Shown here in pieces: positions 1 through 6,193 of a stretch of DNA of 10,344 nt (position 1 is the stretch's first letter; every line of letters begins with the position of its first letter). The DNA comes from Candidatus Saccharibacteria bacterium UBA3829 (GTDB lineage Bacteria > Patescibacteriota > Saccharimonadia > Saccharimonadales > Saccharimonadaceae). The stretch spans positions 1-10,344 of the forward strand of contig DGIF01000019.1 in NCBI GenBank assembly GCA_002393165.1, given 5' to 3'. The translations under genes and the position numbers were made by a program. Below the pieces are notes generated by a model that was given only the letters and a program-made list of their open reading frames with translations, was not told where the DNA came from and made no database searches.

Positions 1-1330
1 CCGCCACTTCAACTAACGGCACCCCCGCCACCACCCCAGCCAAAAACGTCACCCCCATCGCCAGCGACAATGTTGGTAAAATCAATAGATTTGCCACCAC
101 CGAAATCAGCGACACCTGCCCATAAAAATACAGTATTATTGGCAACGTCATCACCGTCGCACTTATCGTCGTCAGCACCATGCCGCCCACGAACCCCGGC
201 TTCTTCTCACCGTAGAAAAACTCTGCCAATTTCGGCATCGCTATCGTAATTCCCGCATACGACGCAAACGACAATAGCCACCCTAGATTAATCACGAACA
301 TCGGATTCATCAGCAACGTCCCCGCCGCCACCATCAAGATCATCCGCCACGGCTTAATCTTTCGCCCCACATACCAGCCAATTAACGTCAAGAGTGCCAT
401 AATCCCCGCTCTCAAAATCGACGGCGTCCAGCCCACCAGCGCCATGAAAATCACAATGAACATCCCAGAAAACAGCAGCCCCGCAAATCGTGACAACCGC
501 CCAAACACCTTCCGCGCTATTCCCACCAAAATCGCTAGGTGCGCGCCACTCGCCACCACGATATGAGTTAGCCCCACCGTCCTTAAACTCTCCTCCAACT
601 CACTCGGCAATCCAGATTTCATCCCCATGAGATATGACAAGCCAAGCTTCGCCTCCGTTCCGCCAACCGTCCTCACGATTCTTTCTGCAAACCAATCTCG
701 CACTGCCAAAATCCACGGCTGCGGGTCCGGTCGCGCCCACCACACGATCCGCGGCTTATACATATACCCAGCATAAGTGCCAAACCCTTCCGCCATCTTG
801 CCCGCCAATGTCACTTTGTCACCTCGCCCTAACTGTTCATTTCTAGCCACCGTCACATACAGGCTGCCCTGCACCGCATGGCAAACCGCATCCGCTGAAG
901 TTTCACCGCAACCCTCACCAAATTTCAGATCAGCAAGTTTCATTTTCGTCTCCGAGCCATCAGTTTCCGCATCGCCATCGACTTCTCCCGTCACTACCAC
1001 GCTAGATCCGTATAATCGCCGAACGTAATCCTCGCCAGTAAGTTCTACCGCCACACGCGCAAAACTCAACCAAAAACCCGCTGATAATGCTAAAACGCCG
1101 CATATTAACAGGGGTCGCAACAGGCAAATCATAAACAAAAACCCGCTGAGCACAACAAACCATCCTGAAGCAAAAAATTTTACCCGAAATATGATGCCCA
1201 CAATCGTTCCGGCCACCACTCCAACACACAGCCACACCACAAACCACGATTGATGAATTTCCCGCGTCCAAAAATCCCGTCGGCCAAGTCGCTTTAGCTT
1301 CGCAGTTACTGACTTCCACGCTTCTCGCAT
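1..1330 (-). CDS. comEC: ComEC/Rec2-family DNA uptake channel, N-terminal part (cut at window edge)
   Basis: Inner-membrane channel that carries single-stranded DNA into the cell during natural transformation. The frame is open from an ATG at 1330 to the window edge (443 codons). The only start option is this ATG, because an in-frame TAG lies three codons upstream. Visible order: a basic N-terminus; three membrane helices near residues 29-48, 54-71 and 73-90; a soluble DUF4131/OB-like stretch (about 93-190); then the multi-helix Competence domain from about 225. The family signature is GLTHIVVASGAH at 253-264, followed by the expected WTPSILRAGIMA helix. The C-terminal part, including any metallo-beta-lactamase-like domain, lies outside the window. 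There is no strong Shine-Dalgarno sequence; GGGTGG sits close to the ATG. A leftward hairpin at 1387-1414 separates the gene from the upstream gene cluster, so its own promoter probably lies at 1331-1386, but no clear -10 box was found. Codons are richer in GTG/GCG/ACG than those of the protease genes. Confidence 0.93.
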   Translation of the reverse strand, partial: MREAWKSVTAKLKRLGRRDFWTREIHQSWFVVWLCVGVVAGTIVGIIFRVKFFASGWFVVLSGFLFMICLLRPLLICGVLALSAGFWLSFARVAVELTGEDYVRRLYGSSVVVTGEVDGDAETDGSETKMKLADLKFGEGCGETSADAVCHAVQGSLYVTVARNEQLGRGDKVTLAGKMAEGFGTYAGYMYKPRIVWWARPDPQPWILAVRDWFAERIVRTVGGTEAKLGLSYLMGMKSGLPSELEESLRTVGLTHIVVASGAHLAILVGIARKVFGRLSRFAGLLFSGMFIVIFMALVGWTPSILRAGIMALLTLIGWYVGRKIKPWRMILMVAAGTLLMNPMFVINLGWLLSFASYAGITIAMPKLAEFFYGEKKPGFVGGMVLTTISATVMTLPIILYFYGQVSLISVVANLLILPTLSLAMGVTFLAGVVAGVPLVEVA

Positions 1331-1386
1331 GCCGCCACCCTACCACACCAAAAAATTATTTTCAATCCCCCACCCGCCAACGCACC

Positions 1387-1414
1387 AAAAAAGGCCTACC
1401 AAGCCACCAGGCCT
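1387..1414 (-). terminator. Leftward intrinsic terminator-like hairpin
   Basis: Two copies of the self-complementary hexamer AGGCCT (1392-1397 and 1409-1414) can form a 6-bp GC-rich stem with an 11-base loop. Read leftward, the stem runs directly into T residues (A-run at 1387-1392 on the + strand). It sits just before comEC and downstream of the 1633-8233 gene cluster, although the forward tRNA-Arg lies between. No good T-run follows on the + strand. Confidence 0.6.
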
Positions 1415-1438
1415 ATGGTTTATTCTTTCCCCGCTTCA

Positions 1439-1447
1439 TGGTATAAT
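1439..1447 (+). promoter_or_regulatory. Extended -10 promoter of tRNA-Arg(CCG)
   Basis: TGGTATAAT is a TGn extended -10 with a perfect TATAAT at 1442-1447. Ten bases separate it from G1 of the tRNA, predicting a 5' leader of about four bases for RNase P. The -35 region (about 1419-1424, TTTATT) is a poor match to TTGACA. Confidence 0.75.
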
Positions 1448-1457
1448 AAGCCCGCAT

Positions 1458-1534
<77 letters not shown>

Positions 1535-1632
1535 AGTTAAACAACAAAGTCCACTCTCAACCTTTTGATTCTGCATACTGCCAATTCAGACCATTGCTAA
1601 ACTAACCGCACTGCCTAGGCCCCCATAAAACC
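1535..1632. other. Intergenic spacer without recognisable signals
   Basis: 98 bases between the tRNA-Arg 3' end and the converging stop of the histidine phosphatase gene. I found no GC-rich hairpin followed by a T-run on either strand, so neither transcription unit has an obvious terminator here. Confidence 0.5.
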
Positions 1633-2181
1633 TCATATCTCATATTCCATTACCTCCCCGTTCTTCAGCCGCGGATTCAGAAAATCAGTATTTTCATCAT
1701 AACCCACAATATTGAAATGGAGAGCTCTAAGCAACGCTCCGTGTGCTACTACCAGCACGCGCGCAGCATCAGGATTTTCCTTTTTTACCAACTCCAAAAA
1801 CCTACGCGCACGCTTAAGCACCGCGCTCATTGACTCTACACTACGCCCGCCATAATCTAGCTTTAAATCAAATATATCTATTCCGCCAGTTATAGCGTCC
1901 CAAGTTTCCCCCACTAGCCCTTCAAAGTCTCCAAAACATCTTTCAACTAGCAACCTGTTGTATATAATCGGACACTTATCGCCCACTATAATTTCCGCTG
2001 TTTTCTTTGCCCGCCTTAAAGGCGAAGCGTAACAAATATCAAATTGCATCCCGGCCAGCTTATCACGCGCCTCTTCTGCCTGCAAAATACCAGTCGCATT
2101 CAGCGGAATATCCACCGACCCCTGCGCCCGGTGTTCCAGATTCCAATCCGTCTGCCCGTGTCTTACTACAAAAAGTTTCAT
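1633..2181 (-). CDS. Histidine phosphatase (phosphoglycerate mutase-like) family protein
   Basis: A 182-residue cytoplasmic phosphomonoesterase of the branch-2 histidine phosphatase superfamily. The catalytic core is visible: RHG at residues 7-9 with phospho-acceptor His8; N14 and R18-Q20-G21 of the usual N...RxQG motif; SPLRRA at 53-58 giving the second arginine (R57); Glu80 as the likely acid; and VVAHGALLRAL with His147 as the second catalytic histidine. The length fits the small PhoE/CobC/GpmB-like branch, whose substrates cannot be told from sequence. There is no signal peptide or membrane helix. It is the last gene of the leftward series, 29 bases after the zinc-ribbon membrane protein. 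A partial Shine-Dalgarno AGGG lies seven bases before the ATG, weaker than that of the gene before it. The stop is TGA. A role in dephosphorylating a product of the upstream envelope genes is possible but unsupported. Confidence 0.92.
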   Translation of the reverse strand: MKLFVVRHGQTDWNLEHRAQGSVDIPLNATGILQAEEARDKLAGMQFDICYASPLRRAKKTAEIIVGDKCPIIYNRLLVERCFGDFEGLVGETWDAITGGIDIFDLKLDYGGRSVESMSAVLKRARRFLELVKKENPDAARVLVVAHGALLRALHFNIVGYDENTDFLNPRLKNGEVMEYEI

Positions 2182-2210
2182 CTTGCAGCCCTGCTTTTCT
2201 CGTTTACTAA

Positions 2211-3068
2211 CTACAAATCACTGACGCGTAGCTTTGGCATCGATACGTTGTCAGTCGCGGCGCCATCAAACGCTTTTTTAGCATCACTTTTCTTCTGTGC
2301 AGACTTTACTATTTTTGCCACATCGCCCAAATATTGTTTGCCGGACGCACCTGGTTTAGTCAGAATAACCGTCTGGAAATAATACAAGTCGGCTTCAGAT
2401 ATTGCATACATCATGCCAGCCTCCTCCATATCCCCAAAATCAAAACACAAGAATTTCACTCCATCAACCGTTTCGACGCTCGAAGTCGCGGTGGCACCGT
2501 CATTTCCTTCGCTTAAGTAATCCGCCAAATCACTCATATTATCCTCCACTTGCGCGAAAGTCGCAGACTCGTCATAAAAAGTAACTGCCATATACTCATC
2601 CACGTTTGACGAAGTCGCTAGCGCTTCCTCGCCGCCATATGAGTCCGTAACTTCGTAGTCATATCCGTTTGGGACCACAAACTCATACCCAGCATACAAA
2701 ACCTTAGTACTAGACGGCACTACGTCGATCGTACCGCTACTATTATTAGAATTGTTGGCCACAATTTGACTGTCATTCTGGCCTTTATTACCACCCGCTA
2801 CAGCCAATGAGATTCCTATTATGCCAACCACAAAACCGATAACACCTACCGTCGCCATAATAATTATCTTACCATCCGTCTTTTTCTTGGGCTCTTCGGC
2901 CGACGCCATAACTGACGCTGAAGAACTAGCCGGCGGCGTCATAACTGGCATCGAGAGACCAGCCGGTAATTCCGTAGTCGACGCCGAAGAATTGACTGGC
3001 ATACCGCAATTTGCGCAAAACGCTGCGCCCTCTACAATTTCTTGCCCACACTTTCCACATTGTTTCAT
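2211..3068 (-). CDS. Zinc-ribbon membrane protein with extracytoplasmic C-terminal domain
   Basis: 285 residues. It begins with a zinc ribbon (C4-x2-C7, ten residues, C18-x2-C21), then a Ser/Ala/Pro-rich linker (about 26-60), a lysine cluster KKK at 61-63, one membrane helix (about 68-91), an Asn/Ser-rich stalk (94-110) and a roughly 150-residue domain rich in Asp, Tyr and Ser (about 120-265). The positive charge before the helix predicts a cytoplasmic zinc ribbon and an outside C-terminal domain. I do not recognise that domain. It starts 17 bases after the C11 protease stop, with a perfect AAAGGAG (3081-3075) six bases before the ATG, so the two are very likely cotranscribed. Cysteine spacing and overall plan match the protease N-terminus, suggesting that the pair share a zinc-ribbon-binding partner or membrane site (inference). 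Confidence 0.85.
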   Translation of the reverse strand: MKQCGKCGQEIVEGAAFCANCGMPVNSSASTTELPAGLSMPVMTPPASSSASVMASAEEPKKKTDGKIIIMATVGVIGFVVGIIGISLAVAGGNKGQNDSQIVANNSNNSSGTIDVVPSSTKVLYAGYEFVVPNGYDYEVTDSYGGEEALATSSNVDEYMAVTFYDESATFAQVEDNMSDLADYLSEGNDGATATSSVETVDGVKFLCFDFGDMEEAGMMYAISEADLYYFQTVILTKPGASGKQYLGDVAKIVKSAQKKSDAKKAFDGAATDNVSMPKLRVSDL

Positions 3069-3074
3069 TCTTTA

Positions 3075-3081
3075 CTCCTTT
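3075..3081 (-). promoter_or_regulatory. Strong Shine-Dalgarno of the zinc-ribbon protein gene
   Basis: AAAGGAG, six bases before the ATG at 3068, within the 17-base gap after the protease stop. It fixes the start of this internal gene and contrasts with the absence of any usable SD before the first gene of the transcript at 5236. Confidence 0.85.
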
Positions 3082-3085
3082 CAAA

Positions 3086-5236
3086 TTATTGTTCGACGTG
3101 AACCAAATTTAACCTATGCAAATCACCCTGCGTATCGTGCAAAATAAATCCAGCATAATAATCATCTGTGCTTTGAAACTCGCCATTATAGATATCCCCA
3201 AAGTCATAATCTAGCCCCACCAACCTTATCTTATACTTATCACCGTCCTCTATATTAGCTTCCGTACCGTACAATACACCATGACTTTCCAGATTGTAAT
3301 CTAATTCGCCAGCTTCATTATATAATTTATATGTTCCGACCATAAAATCGATAAACTTAATTTTATCAGGCGCAAAACTCATTTTACTAGCCAAATCCGT
3401 ATCTGAGCTCACCCTAATATCTTTTATCTGCGCTTCATCACTACCTTTTGGCACTCTTACATACATTTCGTAGCTCTTTGGTGAAAAGCCTAGCAAAGAA
3501 TCATCATTGTAATACAACACCCCAAACGTTACGTAGTCCGCATACTCCTCTGTTCTTTCTTTCTCTATCATCGCCGACCAACCATATTCAGTCCCCTCTT
3601 CTCCAGTCACTTCAATCACAAATTGCAAATTATTAGATGTCGCTCTTAATTTATTTCCTGCTAGCTCAACTTCCGAACTTCTGTACACCGGCATAAATTT
3701 GTTGTCGCCTAGTTTTCTAAAAATAATGATTTCACCGCTTTGGTAGTTATCTCTCAACTCATCCGTCAATTCGATCTCAATTTTCCCATCTACCTTCTCC
3801 TCGTTCAAATCCTTGTAGACAGACCTCGACACCATTCGATCACCGGTTACAAAATTCTTATATTTTGTCAGAAATTCATAATAACCTTCCGAGAACGCCA
3901 CGTCCTTATAACTAGCCAACATCCTTTCCGCTTCCACCTTGTTAAAATTCAAGAAATAAACCGACAGCCCATTGGTGTTATTCATATTGCTTTTGCTATA
4001 TAGGACCATGTCGTTAAAATTATTTCTAATTTCATTAACTTTATCACCATATTTACCCTGCAAACTTCCGCAAAGATCCATTAGGTCTACTAGATCGTAT
4101 GACTGACTGTCTCTGCCAGTATAGCCATAGACTCTGTCTCGCGTCATCAAACGCGAATATTGCGAAAAAGTCTGCGCGTTAATTTCTTCTTTAACATTTG
4201 AGAACAGCTCATCCACCGAGCCGACTAGTTTATCTACTCTTTTAAGGTCAATCAAAGACAAAGAGGTATCTACGTTGTAATCATAGTCCTCGTAGTAGGC
4301 AATATAGTTGTCGATAATACTTCGCCCCAACTCCTCGGTGCTTTTAGCTTTCCTTTCTTTTCCTAAATCATCCAGAAAACCGTAATCCCATCCGTCTCCC
4401 GGCTCCACTTCTTCTGAAGCAACCATGTAATCACTATACGGGCTGAGCGCTTTTGCGACCTCAACGCTCCCCATCAAACAAGCGTCAAATCCGATCATGT
4501 CAAACTTTTTTCCGGCAACTACCAATTTAGTTCCGGCTAAAGCCTTAGCTAATGTAGGCAACTTCATCGGTACGCCAGAAATTGAATTTTCGTCAACCCC
4601 ATAACCAAAAATCGGTCCGCCACCATGATCCCAGAACACTAAATCATACAAATCCGCCGGATAGTTCTCATACGCATAATCTACAAAATCTATTATGTTT
4701 TGAGGATCTGTCATCAAGTGTTTGTCATAGGTTTGCACTTTGTGCAGATCGCCATCCACTATTTCAAAAATGGCATTTTCCTCCGCGCTAATTTCACTTA
4801 GCGCCCACCTTCTAGTCCCACCAGTATAAACTAGTACCCTAGTGTGCTCCGAATCGAAGTTTGCATCTCTCATCTCCATAATATCTAAGCTCGCCGCCGC
4901 TGCTTCCGACTCCAAGTTTGAGCCTATCATATAAACCATAATCGTACGGTCCTGGATCTTGCTGCTCAAAGTTACAGCGAGCACTACCGCAATTGCCGCC
5001 AGCACGCCAACCATTAGTCCCGATAAAATCCAAGCTCTTTTTTTAGAGTTCTTTGACCGCGCTGACAACGTAGCCGAAGGCTGCTCGGTCGGCTGTGCCA
5101 CCGGTTGTCCTACTGGTCGCGCCACAGGCTGCGCTGCGGATTGCGCCGCAATCTTGGCCCCGCAATTTGTACAAAAACTCTGGCCAGGCTGCAAAGCTTT
5201 CCCACAATGTATGCAAAACTTAGGTTGACTATCCAT
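3086..5236 (-). CDS. Membrane-anchored clostripain-like C11 cysteine protease with N-terminal zinc ribbon
   Basis: 716 residues. Order: zinc ribbon (C8-x2-C11, ten residues, C22-x2-C25); Gln/Pro/Ala linker (32-56) with PVAxPVGQPVAQP-type repeats; basic patch RSKNSKKR (60-67); one membrane helix (about 69-90); a peptidase C11 domain (about 97-465); and a beta-rich C-terminal region (about 470-716) that I do not recognise. C11 hallmarks are the RTIMVYMIGSNLE strand (97-109), FWDHGGG with catalytic His204 and GFDACLM with nucleophile Cys253. The basic patch before the helix puts the zinc ribbon in the cytoplasm and the protease outside. Clostripain-family enzymes usually cleave after Arg or Lys; preference here is unproven. 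The gene has its own extended -10 box ending eight bases before the ATG and no SD at proper distance, so it is probably leaderless. It is followed at 17 bases by a second zinc-ribbon membrane protein. Confidence 0.9.
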   Translation of the reverse strand: MDSQPKFCIHCGKALQPGQSFCTNCGAKIAAQSAAQPVARPVGQPVAQPTEQPSATLSARSKNSKKRAWILSGLMVGVLAAIAVVLAVTLSSKIQDRTIMVYMIGSNLESEAAAASLDIMEMRDANFDSEHTRVLVYTGGTRRWALSEISAEENAIFEIVDGDLHKVQTYDKHLMTDPQNIIDFVDYAYENYPADLYDLVFWDHGGGPIFGYGVDENSISGVPMKLPTLAKALAGTKLVVAGKKFDMIGFDACLMGSVEVAKALSPYSDYMVASEEVEPGDGWDYGFLDDLGKERKAKSTEELGRSIIDNYIAYYEDYDYNVDTSLSLIDLKRVDKLVGSVDELFSNVKEEINAQTFSQYSRLMTRDRVYGYTGRDSQSYDLVDLMDLCGSLQGKYGDKVNEIRNNFNDMVLYSKSNMNNTNGLSVYFLNFNKVEAERMLASYKDVAFSEGYYEFLTKYKNFVTGDRMVSRSVYKDLNEEKVDGKIEIELTDELRDNYQSGEIIIFRKLGDNKFMPVYRSSEVELAGNKLRATSNNLQFVIEVTGEEGTEYGWSAMIEKERTEEYADYVTFGVLYYNDDSLLGFSPKSYEMYVRVPKGSDEAQIKDIRVSSDTDLASKMSFAPDKIKFIDFMVGTYKLYNEAGELDYNLESHGVLYGTEANIEDGDKYKIRLVGLDYDFGDIYNGEFQSTDDYYAGFILHDTQGDLHRLNLVHVEQ

Positions 5237-5244
5237 CTACCTAC

Positions 5245-5253
5245 ATTATAGCA
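5245..5253 (-). promoter_or_regulatory. Extended -10 promoter of the C11 protease gene
   Basis: Read leftward, TGCTATAAT (TATAAT at 5250-5245). Eight bases separate it from the ATG at 5236, so transcription should begin about two bases before the start codon. AGGTAG abuts the ATG and is too close to act as a Shine-Dalgarno sequence. A short inverted repeat (TTAAG-TT-CTTAA, 5278-5289) lies upstream. Confidence 0.75.
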
Positions 5254-5289
5254 CAGGCGAATTAACTATTTTACTTTTTAAGTTCTTAA

Positions 5290-6156
5290 TCAAACGGCTC
5301 TACGACACCCGCCGGCTTTTTTATGTTTTTGAACAACGCCAACCACTTTTGCAATCACTGCCATCAACGTCACTACAACTAGAACCATAAACCAGATCGG
5401 ACAAATAACCACCACCTTCTCCTCAGTAGAGATCGCGTAGTTATAATAAATCGACTGCGATATCTTCACAATCCCAAGCATCGGCAAACCATTAATCTCT
5501 CGTGTAACGAACTTCGTAGTCTCCGGCATGACGATCTCCGAATATTTGCCGTCGTCAAACTCCGTCGGCAAAACCGTTTCACCAGTCAACAAATTCGAAG
5601 CTGCAATCGTCACCTCCGCAACCTCGTGCGTGTTCCCAGTGTTCTCAATCATCGCCTCCACCTTCACCGGCACGGTCGCCGCAAACCCAGGTATATTATT
5701 CTCCAGCACTCTACCACCATGGACGGTTTCACCCTCCACATTCGCATAAATCACACTTGCAATCTCCTTTACATTCCGAATCGTCGTACCGCTCTGCGTC
5801 CTGCTTTTTTCATCGTCCACTCCCACTACAATCGCCGCGTATTGTCCGCCCGCCGCCACGTTCTCCGGCACTTGAATCTCAAGCTCAACCTCTGCCGTCT
5901 CATTCGGCGCAAGTGTGCCAGTAGGATTTAAAATCGTCACCCAATCCACTAATTGCGTCCGTCCGGTCATCGTCGTCACGTCTACGTCATACTCTCCAGA
6001 CAGCACGTTATACGGCACCACATATGCCTTGTAACTAAACTCGCCCGCCGAATTAACCGAATTCACCACCGTAATCGAGGTCAAAAAAACTTCACCCGGC
6101 TGAAGCTTAATCATCTGGTTCATCGGCGTCACCGAAAAAGTATTATCACGCTCCAT
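5290..6156 (-). CDS. Ig-like surface protein with C-terminal membrane anchor, resembling WxL-interacting proteins; no signal peptide
   Basis: 288 residues. Two beta-rich, Ig-like regions are visible (about 7-125 and 140-240). The first opens FSVTPMNQMIKLQPGE (7-22) and contains the pattern GTLAPNE...VPENVAAGGQYAAIVVG, recalling the DUF916-type fold of WxL-interacting proteins. A membrane helix near 248-268 is followed by a basic tail (K270, HKK, RR). In WxL-interacting proteins this order follows an N-terminal signal peptide, giving an outside domain and a cytoplasmic tail. Here the first ATG lies six residues before the conserved region and an in-frame TAG sits four codons upstream (TAG, TGG, AGT, GAT, ATG), so no signal peptide is encoded. 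The basic tail still implies an outside N-terminus, making this an oddity or a degraded copy. GGAG lies four bases before the ATG, and TGATATAAT lies upstream. Family assignment is by resemblance only. Confidence 0.72.
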   Translation of the reverse strand: MERDNTFSVTPMNQMIKLQPGEVFLTSITVVNSVNSAGEFSYKAYVVPYNVLSGEYDVDVTTMTGRTQLVDWVTILNPTGTLAPNETAEVELEIQVPENVAAGGQYAAIVVGVDDEKSRTQSGTTIRNVKEIASVIYANVEGETVHGGRVLENNIPGFAATVPVKVEAMIENTGNTHEVAEVTIAASNLLTGETVLPTEFDDGKYSEIVMPETTKFVTREINGLPMLGIVKISQSIYYNYAISTEEKVVVICPIWFMVLVVVTLMAVIAKVVGVVQKHKKAGGCRRAV

Positions 6157-6179
6157 ATCACTCCACTATTACACCAATC

Positions 6180-6188
6180 ATTATATCA
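6180..6188 (-). promoter_or_regulatory. Extended -10 promoter-like element before the Ig-like protein gene
   Basis: Read leftward, TGATATAAT (TATAAT at 6185-6180), in the 37-base gap just after the stop of the FISUMP gene. It predicts a start near 6173 and a leader of about 17 bases containing GGAG (6164-6161). The gene may also be reached by readthrough from 8233. Confidence 0.6.
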
Positions 6189-6193
6189 CGCTC

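Noticed and set aside
1002..1346. Reverse-strand reading frame of about 114 codons
   Set aside because: It is a shifted frame over the start of comEC; the comEC frame from 1330 has membrane helices and the family motif, while this one is Cys/Trp/Arg-rich without a pattern.
2007..2382. Overlapping forward frames opposite the phosphatase and zinc-ribbon genes
   Set aside because: Both reverse-strand proteins have clear motifs here; the forward frames have none.
4839..5033. Second reverse frame inside the C11 protease gene
   Set aside because: Shifted frame over the membrane helix and the start of the C11 domain of the real protein.
5278..5289. Inverted repeat TTAAG-TT-CTTAA upstream of the protease promoter
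   Set aside because: AT-only 5-bp arms in an AT-rich spacer; too weak to call an operator or a terminator without conservation data.
6153..6183. Seven-codon frame beginning ATGATTGGTGTA before the Ig-like protein gene
   Set aside because: Its ATG overlaps the TATAAT box, so it would not be in the transcript from that promoter, and it is too short to support.
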